From assembly GCA_029242325.1 (NCBI GenBank), contig JAQWUD010000010.1, positions 79,379 to 143,378 on the forward strand: a stretch of DNA of 64,000 nucleotides, in the 5' to 3' direction. This DNA comes from Luminiphilus sp. (lineage in GTDB: Bacteria > Pseudomonadota > Gammaproteobacteria > Pseudomonadales > Halieaceae). The position numbers and the translations under genes are program-made. Positions 49,744 to 57,241 of this stretch are shown here, piece by piece. The notes below the pieces were generated by a model, which worked only from the letters and a program-made list of their open reading frames with translations, did no database searches and was not told the DNA's origin. Numbering within the stretch: position 1 is the stretch's first letter; each line of letters starts with the position of its first letter.

Positions 49744-50805
49744 ATGACAAGTGAAAACATACGATTAACGCAGTTCAGCCATGGCGCAGGATGTGGCTGC
49801 AAAATTGCACCGAACGTCCTGTCCGAGATTCTCAAGAATTCCGCCGATCTCGGTCAAGGCACGGCGTTTCCCTCGTTACTGGTTGGCCATCATACCCGTG
49901 ACGATGCTGCTGCCATCGTACTCGATCAAACGCGGGCATTGCTATCGACAACGGATTTCTTCATGCCCATTGTGGATGACCCCTATGATTTCGGCAGGAT
50001 CGCCGCAACCAATGCTATCTCGGATATTTTCGCCATGGGCGGCACACCCGTGCTGGCCATCGCCATCCTCGGATGGCCAGTCAATCTGCTGGGGCCTGAC
50101 CTTGCTAATCGGGTTGTCCAAGGCGGGCGGGATGTATGCCAGCAACTGGGTTTTCCTCTGGCTGGGGGGCATAGCATTGACGCTCCGGAACCGATTTTTG
50201 GGCTCGCAGTATCAGGTATCGTCGATCGTGCGCACCTTAAGCAAAACAGCACCGCGCAGGCCGGAGATCACCTGCTACTGACAAAACCTCTTGGTATCGG
50301 CATCCATACGACAGCGGAGAAGCAAGGCAAACTGCAAGTCCAGCACCACGGATTAGCCACTGAAATCATGTGCCAAGCAAACAGTATCGGCGCGGTACTC
50401 GCGCAAATTGAGGGGGTCCATGCGCTGACCGATGTCACTGGCTTTGGTCTTGCTGGGCACCTCATTGAAATGTGTGAGGCGGCAGGACTTGATGGATTCG
50501 TTGATCTTCAGTCCCTCCCCATACTCCCGGCATTGAGCGAATACATTGCTCTGGGGTGTGTGCCCGGTGGCTCACGACGGAACTATGAAGCCTTGGAGAC
50601 GTCCTTACCGACTCTCTCTATCGAAGAGCAAACCTTATTGTGCGACCCCCAAACCAGTGGCGGGCTGCTGGTCGCCGCATCACCCGAGTCTCTCCCAAAA
50701 GTGAGGGAGACACTTCGGGCACAAGGGCTGCACAACGAGGTTGTCGGTGGATTCAGTGTGTCCACCTCCGCAAGTCCACAGATCGTTTTGAAACCCACCC
50801 AATGA
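49744..50805 (+). CDS. selD: Selenide, water dikinase
   Basis: Makes selenophosphate from selenide and ATP. The 353-residue protein has the catalytic N-terminal LTQFSHGAGCGCKI with cysteine rather than selenocysteine, the lysine beside it, then DDAAAIVLDQTRALLSTTDFF, GGHSIDAPEPIFGLAVSG and DPQTSGGLLVAA. The mnmH start overlaps its stop by 4 bases (ATGA). Confidence 0.96.
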   Translation: MTSENIRLTQFSHGAGCGCKIAPNVLSEILKNSADLGQGTAFPSLLVGHHTRDDAAAIVLDQTRALLSTTDFFMPIVDDPYDFGRIAATNAISDIFAMGGTPVLAIAILGWPVNLLGPDLANRVVQGGRDVCQQLGFPLAGGHSIDAPEPIFGLAVSGIVDRAHLKQNSTAQAGDHLLLTKPLGIGIHTTAEKQGKLQVQHHGLATEIMCQANSIGAVLAQIEGVHALTDVTGFGLAGHLIEMCEAAGLDGFVDLQSLPILPALSEYIALGCVPGGSRRNYEALETSLPTLSIEEQTLLCDPQTSGGLLVAASPESLPKVRETLRAQGLHNEVVGGFSVSTSASPQIVLKPTQ

Positions 50806-51923
50806 CTTTGATCGATGACCTAGAGCCGGTGTTCCTCGTAGACACCCCCCTCATCGATACACGTTCGCCTGTCGAATACGCGAAAGGCAGCCTGCCCAAT
50901 GCAGTCAACTTGCCATTGATGAATGACGCGGAGCGAGAGGCAGTCGGCACCTGCTACCGCCACCAGGGGGCGGAGTCGGCCGCTCGCCTCGGCCATGATC
51001 TTGTCAGCGGTCAAAACCGCGCTAATCGCATAGCTCAGTGGCAGCACTTTGCTATCGCGCATCCGGGTGGCGCCCTGTTTTGCTTTCGTGGCGGCCTGCG
51101 CTCTGAAATCAGTCAACAGTGGCTACTGGAGGCAGGCACTGCCTATCCCCGGATTGAAGGAGGCTATAAACGGATGCGGCGATGGCTCAATGAACAGACC
51201 GAGAACCTGCTGCAATCGATGCCCCTACTCCTTTTAGGTGGTCAGACAGGCGTGGCAAAAACCCGGGTGCTGAACGAAGGTAATGGTGGCGATCCCATAC
51301 CTGGTAGCGTTGATCTTGAGGGATTTGCCAATCATCGGGGCTCCGCTTTTGGGAGGCGGGCGTCCGAGCAACCCACCCAGATTAGTTTTGAGTTGGCCTT
51401 GGCGGTCGCCTTTTTTAGGTGCGGAAAGACAGATACGAGCCGACTACTGCTCGAAGATGAGGGTCACCTGATCGGGCGTTGCGCTCTGCCGCAGGCGCTT
51501 CAAGGCGCCCGGCAGACTGCCGACTGGGTTCAACTGGAGGCGAGTACTGAAGAGCGTGTGCAGCACTCCTATGAGAATTATATTCTCGGCAACCTGCGCG
51601 ACCTCGAAGCGCTTCACAGTGATCCAGAGCTGGCTTTCGAAAGCTTCGCTTCGGGCTTGGAAGACTCCCTCGAACGCATCAAAAAACGACTCGGTGGGGA
51701 GCGGCATGAGGCACTCAGGCAACAGCTCTCAGCTGCGCTGGCGAGCCACAGAAAAGGCCGTCCTGAGGGCCATCAAAGCTGGATTGAGCGCCTGCTGATT
51801 GATTACTACGACCCCATGTATGCCTACCAGATGAGCAAGCGAGAAAAGCCACCCATATTCCGGGGCAACGAGCAAGAGGTCGCCGATTACTTATCACACG
51901 AAAGCAGCTTGGCTAGGCATTGA
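50802..51923 (+). CDS. mnmH: tRNA 2-selenouridine synthase
   Basis: Replaces sulfur by selenium at the wobble 2-thiouridine of Lys/Glu/Gln tRNAs using selenophosphate. It has 373 residues from ATG 50802. The N-terminal rhodanese domain holds the catalytic cysteine in GALFCFRGGLRSEISQQW. The C-terminal P-loop domain has LLLGGQTGVAKTRVL, where the glycine before the Walker lysine is alanine. YDPMYAYQMSKREKPPIFRG at the end is typical. The selD-mnmH pair without selA/selB nearby suggests selenium use for tRNA. Confidence 0.94.
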   Translation: MTLIDDLEPVFLVDTPLIDTRSPVEYAKGSLPNAVNLPLMNDAEREAVGTCYRHQGAESAARLGHDLVSGQNRANRIAQWQHFAIAHPGGALFCFRGGLRSEISQQWLLEAGTAYPRIEGGYKRMRRWLNEQTENLLQSMPLLLLGGQTGVAKTRVLNEGNGGDPIPGSVDLEGFANHRGSAFGRRASEQPTQISFELALAVAFFRCGKTDTSRLLLEDEGHLIGRCALPQALQGARQTADWVQLEASTEERVQHSYENYILGNLRDLEALHSDPELAFESFASGLEDSLERIKKRLGGERHEALRQQLSAALASHRKGRPEGHQSWIERLLIDYYDPMYAYQMSKREKPPIFRGNEQEVADYLSHESSLARH

Positions 51924-52078
51924 GCGGCAGCATATCTGCACCCAGAGCCCACAGCTAACTTACAGGCCATGCGGCCACACCCCGCCTCCAAGTCCATCGT
52001 CGCATATCGGCGCATTTCTTCACCTTGAGCGCCTCGCCAACTCGCCTCTGCGGCACTTTGGGGTAAAATAGTCATCGT

Positions 52079-52154
52079 CTCCCTGTAGTTAAACAGGATA
52101 TAACTACCGCCTCCTAAGCGGTGATTCCAGGTTCGAGTCCTGGCGGGGAGGCCA
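52079..52154 (+). tRNA. tRNA-Arg (CCT)
   Basis: The 76-base cloverleaf has acceptor CTCCCTG/CGGGGAG with one G-U pair, anticodon stem ACCGC/GCGGT around CTCCTAA (anticodon CCT), T-arm CCAGG/CCTGG with TTCGAGT, and an encoded CCA at 52152-52154. This tRNA is a frequent integrase target, and an accessory, gene-poor region starts exactly at its 3' end. Confidence 0.93.
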
Positions 52155-52593
52155 AATTCCTCTGAAACCCGTATTCAATATCGGATTCCTTTCCATAAAC
52201 CACCCAAAATCGACCTTTTTATGGAAGGTTTTATGGAAAAAAACGCCTATCAAAATGAACCGGTTTCGCACGGCATCACCCTTGTCATAACCAGCTCATT
52301 TGCTCTGACATGACCTCCCACATTGGGCCAGCATGGCTTTAGCACCCTTATTCCTGAACTTTGCAGAGGCGAGGCTTGAACTCTCTTTTGCGTAGTCAGC
52401 GTCCTCGGTTAATATCAACTCCTCGCGTTACGACTCAACAAACGCAGTCATCAGCACAACTGATGTGATCTACCTACTAGTGAATAGAAACGGGGCATGG
52501 GAACTTAAGCCGGGTTTCGTAAACGGTAACCTGACTCTAGAGAAGGGGTCGTGCTAATGATTCTCCAACTATTTCTATACCACCGGATGTCAA
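52155..52593. other. Non-coding accessory stretch after tRNA-Arg
   Basis: About 440 bases with no convincing gene. Near the start the 9-mer TTCCATAAA and its reverse complement TTTATGGAA form an inverted repeat, and TTTTATGGAA is then repeated directly 15 bases on. An ATG preceded by GGAAGG opens only a 26-codon frame (ATGGAAAAAAAC...). The rest is of mixed composition and looks decayed. It could be the remains of an integrase end. Confidence 0.5.
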
Positions 52594-53393
52594 ATGCTCG
52601 GAAATAACGAACTCATTTTGGGAATTGACCTTGGCGGGACCAGTTTGTCTTATCGGCTTGAAGCGCCTGAGAAATTGTTAGCAAGTGGCTCTATGGCCAC
52701 ATCAGACAATTTTTTCAAACAACTTGCCAATATTTATGAAAGTTTAGTGCGGGAATTTGGCCTCATTAACGCTGTGTCGCTAGGGGTACCTGGACCTGTT
52801 AAAGACAATGTCATGGGTCCAAGTTTCCCTTTGGGTACCGAAGAAGAATGCACCTTCGACAGGTGCTTCAAAGGTGCATCGCACTTAATCGTTAAGAATG
52901 ATCTTTTTATGGCTTTAACAGCCGAAATGACGGAAGGTCATGGCGTAGTGTATAAAAATCTTGTTCTAGTTTCTATCAGTACAGGGATTGGTACCGCCGT
53001 CGCGGTTGATAGAAAGCCTCTAGACATACGGGGCGAAATGGGTCACCAACGAATTGGCGTCATTGATACTGAGGTTGCCAAATGCATTAATCATTCCAAT
53101 TGCTGGGCCAGCATGTGTTCTGGCAAGGCAATATCAAAAAAAGAGGGGTCGCTTGACTTCGATCTCATCAAATCTGCGAACCTGAGGCTTTTATAAATAT
53201 TGTTGCAGCCTATGACCCAGAAGCCATTGTCGTCATGGGCGGAGTAGGTGTTCGACTTTTCAATCAGGTAATCCCCATGCAAAAAGATCTCGCAACGATG
53301 GCACTGCTTGGCGCTGCACCTGTAGTACTCAAGAGTGACTTAGGCGAGGGCATTGGGGCGATTGGTGCCGTCAAGCTTGCTCGGTCAAGATGA
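52594..53393 (+). pseudogene. ROK-family kinase with a single-base frameshift
   Basis: The first frame (52594-53196, 200 residues) encodes the N-terminal two thirds of a ROK sugar kinase: LILGIDLGGTSLSYRL, AVSLGVPGPVKDN, KNDLFMALTAE and LVSISTGIGTAVAV. Just before the stop, near 53178, the reading shifts: a second frame continues FINIVAAYDPEAIVVMGGVG, then LGEGIGAIGAVKLAR, ending at TGA 53393. Restoring one missing base gives about 266 residues, near family size. The zinc motif is altered (CINHSNCW instead of CxCGxxGC). It is a probable pseudogene, unless the frameshift is programmed or a sequencing error. The composition is lower GC than its neighbours. Confidence 0.8.
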
Positions 53394-53785
53394 ATCTAGG
53401 GCGGACCTAGCGACTTAAACGAGATACTGTGAAGCAAGTGGATAAGTAAGCAGGATTGGTGTTCAAGACTTCATTAATGTGTCGCCATCATGGCTAAGCA
53501 TCCTCCAATTGCACCTGGGCGGCAGCTATCACAATCACAACGGCAGTCAGCCCGCTCAGAGCAGTGCCAGCCGTGTTTTCATCTCTAACAGCTCATGCCT
53601 ATACCCATCCTACTGAAACCGGCCTGAAGTCGCTGAGTGACGTGTAGACCTCACACTGCCATTTGGTCATCAACTCTCCGCTGAAACTGGCGCCCCACTG
53701 AACCATCCCTCTGCCGGGGGGGGGTAGCCCGCGGGGTTAAAATCACTGGCTCTTCTTGATTACTTCTTTTCGAACCCCCCCTGTG
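53394..53785. other. Degenerate intergenic stretch
   Basis: Four hundred bases without a supported gene. A 35-codon minus frame (53706-53599, starting MVQWGASFSGELMTKW) reads like a protein fragment but is too short to call. A run of nine Gs occurs near 53717, and an inverted GGGGTAGCCCGCGGGG-like cluster follows. It looks like eroded DNA. Confidence 0.5.
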
Positions 53786-53858
53786 GGGTGAGTCGGTTAC
53801 ACCGCATAAAAAAGCGGCGGTTAAACGGCTGATCGTAGGTTCAAGTCCTACTGGGCCA
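53786..53858 (+). pseudogene. Decayed tRNA (3' half well preserved)
   Basis: The 3' half has a perfect T-arm, GTAGG-TTCAAGT-CCTAC, followed by TGGGCCA, and upstream lie recognisable D-arm (AGTCGGTTA) and anticodon-arm-like (CGGTTAA) parts. The acceptor stem does not close: nothing upstream complements TGGGCCA. The loop would give anticodon GTT (Asn-like). I call it a tRNA remnant, perhaps an att-site copy left by an integrated element. Confidence 0.6.
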
Positions 53859-53889
53859 ATATTTTCGCTGTCGTGTTACTCCTCCGCCT

Positions 53890-54264
53890 TCAATCCATCT
53901 GCTTCAATGCGCAGATTTTGTTACCCGCCGGATCTCTCAAATAGGCTAGATACAAATTACTGTCAGCGCGCACACCTGGGGGGTCTTCACAAGTGCTGCC
54001 ACCGTTAGCCAAACCTGCCGAGTGCCAGGCATCTGCCTGATCGGTGCTTGCCACATTAAAACCAGTAGTACTGCCGTTACCATGGTTGGCAGGATCCCCA
54101 TCGATAGGCACACTCAAACCAAAAACAGCGCCTTCATGAAAATAAAAGCACCGGCCCTTTGGATCAATCACTCCAGGCTTACATCCCAATGCACCGAGGA
54201 CGGCATCATAGAATTTCTTGGAAGCGTCAATATCGTTGGCGCCGAGCATGACGTGACTGAACAT
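53890..54264 (-). CDS. VOC (glyoxalase/bleomycin resistance) family protein
   Basis: The 124 residues show the paired beta-alpha-beta-beta-beta modules: FSHVMLGANDIDASKKFYDAVLGALG at the N-terminus and YLAYLRDPAGNKICALKQ at the C-terminus. Metal ligands include the first His and the Asp/Lys region near the end. AAGGAAAA lies before the ATG. The substrate is unknown; such small VOC proteins often act in detoxification. Confidence 0.88.
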   Translation of the reverse strand: MFSHVMLGANDIDASKKFYDAVLGALGCKPGVIDPKGRCFYFHEGAVFGLSVPIDGDPANHGNGSTTGFNVASTDQADAWHSAGLANGGSTCEDPPGVRADSNLYLAYLRDPAGNKICALKQMD

Positions 54265-54366
54265 AATTTTTCCTTTTTTAAAATTTCATCTCGACCCAAA
54301 CCCAATTGTGCCTGAGCTTTTTCTATTTCTCAGAGAAGACATGGCGAACTTCAGTGCGAGCCTAAG

Positions 54367-54576
54367 TTAAAAGTTATCACCTAACTCGACAACGCAAACG
54401 GAAAGCTGATCGTAACCAAACCCAAAAAGACCTTCTCGTTGATGCGGCTGATCGAACCCCAACTGCTGGTTTGTTGTGTGCTCTTTTTGCAATGTTGCTA
54501 GACGGGACTCATTAAAGTCTAGCATATCCACCTTTATAGTCTCTCCAGTTTCTGGATGTGTCACGTCCACGATCAT
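54367..54576 (-). CDS. Small hypothetical protein
   Basis: ATG 54576 opens 69 codons (an upstream GTG at 54588 is an alternative). The product MIVDVTHPETGETIKVDMLD... has a short beta-like start, then a charged middle and a glycine/phenylalanine segment (GLFGFGYDQLSV). No family is recognised. The frame lies between the VOC gene and a long non-coding stretch; a modest GGGAA precedes the ATG. Confidence 0.45.
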   Translation of the reverse strand: MIVDVTHPETGETIKVDMLDFNESRLATLQKEHTTNQQLGFDQPHQREGLFGFGYDQLSVCVVELGDNF

Positions 54577-55069
54577 AGTTTTTCCCACAGGTCATAGCTG
54601 GCCAAACAATATGAGTTAGGGAGAAGGATTATGCACATCTTTGCTCCATATCAACGCGCATGACGCAGCCGGTTCGGCCTAGGCTCGGTGTTCGGTTGCA
54701 GAACCTTGTTATGAATCTTCGACTTACTGAATTCGGGTTGGTCTAGAGTCCAGCCAAGGTTTGGGGTAGGTTCGGTTACCGAGAGTTAGCTGATCGTCAG
54801 TCCGTAAAATCCAGCATAAATCTTCTTTTTAGTCTTGCTGTAACGATCGCTCCCCCATCCTCATAATCGGCCGACAAACCCATCAAATCGGGCTCAGGCC
54901 ACGATAACTGGCCACAAACAGGCGACACGATAGCCCCGATCGCGCCAAACCGTAGGATCACCTCACCAGACGCTCTCACCGGCCCCCCGGATACCCTAGG
55001 GGATGGACCCCCGGGTGGGGGCTGGGTGGATCCCCCTGAGCAGGAAAGAGCCCCTTGGTGGAAATAATA
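54577..55069. other. Non-coding accessory stretch with GC-rich palindromes
   Basis: Nearly 500 bases with no convincing gene. A 60-codon minus frame from GTG 54979 to 54797 has some protein-like composition (DLMGLSADYEDGGAIVTARL) but no SD. A GC-rich block (54981-55036) carries several overlapping inverted repeats. Otherwise nothing is seen. Confidence 0.5.
55008..55021. repeat. Hairpin CCCCC-GGGT-GGGGG
   Basis: Five C residues pair with five G residues around a 4-base loop, within a dense GC-rich cluster (ACCCTAGGGG just upstream, GGATCCCC just downstream). There is no T-run on either strand, so it is not a normal intrinsic terminator. Confidence 0.6.
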
Positions 55070-55207
55070 TTAGGCTAGCCACAACGTCAGCAAGACACCC
55101 AAAAAAACACCCTTTAACAATGCCACCCACAGAAGCTGGTATTCATCGAGCCCAAGGCGCTGCTGCCACAGCGTCGTTTGCTTTCGGTGCCAAGTCCAAA
55201 AACCCAT
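55070..55207 (-). CDS. Small single-pass membrane protein (45 residues)
   Basis: ATG 55207 is preceded by AAGGAG at a spacing of 8, an excellent SD. The 45-residue product is basic and amphipathic at the start (MGFWTWHRKQTTLWQQRL), then hydrophobic (LLWVALLKGVFLGVLLTLWLA) up to the TAA at 55070. The gene is below the usual size cut-off. It is 63 bases downstream of the 55552-55271 membrane-protein gene, same strand, so probably cotranscribed. Function unknown. Confidence 0.7.
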   Translation of the reverse strand: MGFWTWHRKQTTLWQQRLGLDEYQLLWVALLKGVFLGVLLTLWLA

Positions 55208-55270
55208 CTCTGTAACTCCTTCACGGCCAGCTACGCGAGCGCGGAGATGCCCCCGGTGCGGTAATGGCGA

Positions 55271-55552
55271 TTATTGATTCCACCATTCCTCCTCGGCCTG
55301 TTCTGGGCGATGCCAAGGCAGGATTCTTGGGCTACCCGTCAGTATGTAGAAGAGCCCCCACTGTACGATCAACGGACCTAGAGCGAGGACACCCATAAAA
55401 AATGCGTATAACGCGGGATGCACTACCGAACCTTCGATACGGGCATACTCGCTATAGACGCCGCTAAAAAACAAAGCCATGCCGAACAAGGTGTAGCCGA
55501 CTGCCCATAGCCAAGCAAGCCAAGCCACCACATCAAGCAATCGCTCTTTCAT
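55271..55552 (-). CDS. Small integral membrane protein, unknown function
   Basis: The 93 residues contain two or three hydrophobic segments (VVAWLAWLWAVGYTLFGMALFF, ALYAFFMGVLALGPLIVQWGLFYIL) and end in an acidic, tryptophan-containing tail (EQAEEEWWNQ). GGAAAA precedes ATG 55552. I recognise no family. It likely forms a two-gene unit with the 45-residue membrane protein downstream. Confidence 0.7.
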   Translation of the reverse strand: MKERLLDVVAWLAWLWAVGYTLFGMALFFSGVYSEYARIEGSVVHPALYAFFMGVLALGPLIVQWGLFYILTGSPRILPWHRPEQAEEEWWNQ

Positions 55553-55779
55553 CTTTTCCGACCTTCTGAAATCTCAGACCTGAACGGATCTTATCAGGGG
55601 CGGGGGCCGCTGTGAGAAACTAGGAGTCCCTTAACTTAGCAGGTATGGAACCAGCCGCGCCAAAAATGAGACTGGCCAAGAGTCCCACGAGGGCTCCATT
55701 TTCGAGAGTCACCATCTGTGCTTGGATTACAGCCCTGTCGCGAGCAGAATCGACCAGAGATTTGAAGAGGCAAGAACTG

Positions 55780-56172
55780 ATGGCGATTAAAGGGTCGTGT
55801 GAGTGCGGAGAGGTCACTTTCTCAGTAGATGGGCCTTTGCGCCCCACGTTTGCTTGCCATTGCACTCAGTGCCGTAAAACCAGTGGGCATTACTGGGCGG
55901 CAACGGCAGTTCCTAGTACTCATCTGAAGCTAATTAAGGACAGCGGTCTTAAGTGGTATCGATCAAGCGAGCGGGCGCAGCGCGGGTTCTGTGTAGGCTG
56001 TGGTTCGTCACTGTTTTACCAAGAAGATGGTGGCGACTCAACGTCGATTGGTGCTGGAACCCTTGATGATTTGTCGAGCAGTGCGACAAAAATTGTGAAG
56101 CACATTTTTATGGCGGACAAGGGCGCTTATTACGATGTGGCAGATGAGTTGCCTCAGTTGCAACGCTGGTAA
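55780..56172 (+). CDS. GFA-family (CENP-V/GFA domain) zinc protein
   Basis: Resembles glutathione-dependent formaldehyde-activating enzyme (GFA). The 130 residues have zinc-binding cysteine pairs: GSCECGEVTF, ACHCTQCRKTSG and GFCVGCGSSLFYQ. ATG 55780 with GAGG upstream is preferred; the longer frame to 55645 is non-family. Most such short GFA proteins have no proven activity, and the glutathione link is by family only. A GST gene lies 340 bases downstream on the same strand. Confidence 0.86.
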   Translation: MAIKGSCECGEVTFSVDGPLRPTFACHCTQCRKTSGHYWAATAVPSTHLKLIKDSGLKWYRSSERAQRGFCVGCGSSLFYQEDGGDSTSIGAGTLDDLSSSATKIVKHIFMADKGAYYDVADELPQLQRW

Positions 56173-56199
56173 ACCCAGAATCCTGCCTTGGAGGAAATG

Positions 56200-56430
56200 A
56201 TGAGATCACTAATTGCCATTGCCGCACTGGTGGCATCAGCCTCCGTGAATGCGGGCGAACTCGATGGCAAGTGGATTAGATGCGAACCGTACTCTGATAC
56301 GTATTGGTTTGCAGACGGTGAGGCGATAGAGTGGTCCCTCCTTCACATACCGCACATCGCGGCGCGAGCATTGCAAGCGAAACGCAAGAGAGCAGATCCC
56401 GCCGCCCTCTCTCGGTTCGCGACCGGCTAA
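56200..56430 (+). CDS. Small secreted protein, possibly truncated
   Basis: ATG 56200 (ATG 56197 also possible) follows a strong GGAGG. The first 20 residues (MRSLIAIAALVASASVNA) are a clear Sec signal peptide, followed by GELDGKWIRCEPYSDTYWFADGE, which reads like a small beta-sheet periplasmic protein. The last 30 residues turn basic and lose this character, so a frameshift near 56330 or a truncated gene is possible. No family recognised. Confidence 0.5.
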   Translation: MRSLIAIAALVASASVNAGELDGKWIRCEPYSDTYWFADGEAIEWSLLHIPHIAARALQAKRKRADPAALSRFATG

Positions 56431-56507
56431 TCATTCGACATGACCCATCCAAAGTGCCACTTAGGCGGTATAAGCAGTATGATCCGCGCGCGAGCGAACC
56501 AATCGCC

Positions 56508-57194
56508 ATGTCTCAGCTACTGACCCTTCACCACCTCGAATACTCACAATCTTTTCGCGTTCTCTGGATGCTGGAAGAACTGGGCACGCCCTACGAGCTC
56601 ATCGTGTACGAACGAGATGCTAAAACGAGGGCAGCGCCCGACGAATACAAAGCTATCTCTCCATTGGGCACTGCTCCCGTTCTGACCGAAGGAGAAATGG
56701 CGCTCGCCGAGAGCAGTGCGATCATGGAGCACATTCTCGACATTACGCCGAATCACACGCTAAGACCCGAGCCGGGCGCTCCCGATCGGATTCGCTACCT
56801 ATTTTGGTGGCACGCCGCTCAGGGGTCGATGATGCCGTTACAGCTCATGATTACCGTGCTGAATTTGTCTCAGAAACAACTGCCATTCTTCATGAAACCT
56901 TTTATAAAGCTCTATGTGGCGGGTTTAACCCGTCTGTTTATGGAGCCCCGCCTGAATCGGCTGATGGAGCAAGCTGAGGTCGACCTTGAAACAGCACCTT
57001 GGTTTGGCGGGGAACGCCTCTCGGTGGCTGATTTCCTCATTGCCTATAATATGATTGTCGGTGCCGAACGGGGAATGATTAACGAGAGGCAACATCCGAA
57101 TTGCATGAAATGGATCGCGAGAATGAAGGCGCTACCCAGTTTTGCCCGAGCCACAGAAAAAGATGGGCGAGCCAGCATGGCTCTCAACTACTAA
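56508..57194 (+). CDS. Glutathione S-transferase
   Basis: Cytosolic GST of 228 residues. The thioredoxin-like N-terminal domain has LHHLEYSQSFRVLWMLEELG with the catalytic Ser/Tyr region, the cis-proline TAPVL and the ESSAIMEHIL motif that binds the gamma-glutamyl group. The C-terminal helical domain has WFGGERLSVADFLIAYNMI. The start is ATG 56508; the upstream open frame is not homologous. It may conjugate electrophiles produced by the neighbouring oxygenases, which is inference. Confidence 0.9.
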   Translation: MSQLLTLHHLEYSQSFRVLWMLEELGTPYELIVYERDAKTRAAPDEYKAISPLGTAPVLTEGEMALAESSAIMEHILDITPNHTLRPEPGAPDRIRYLFWWHAAQGSMMPLQLMITVLNLSQKQLPFFMKPFIKLYVAGLTRLFMEPRLNRLMEQAEVDLETAPWFGGERLSVADFLIAYNMIVGAERGMINERQHPNCMKWIARMKALPSFARATEKDGRASMALNY

Positions 57195-57241
57195 AGCAAC
57201 AGATACGCCCGCCACCCGTTACTCAGCCGCCAACACTCGCG

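Noticed and set aside
51887-52075. 62-codon minus frame rich in Cys and Ala, next to tRNA-Arg
   Set aside because: It overlaps the end of mnmH, and its apparent SD is the tRNA acceptor strand itself. The protein composition is not unreasonable, so homologues should be looked for, but I cannot support it as a gene.
54797-54979. 60-codon minus frame from GTG
   Set aside because: No SD, and it lies in degenerate accessory DNA; it may be a gene fragment but cannot be shown.
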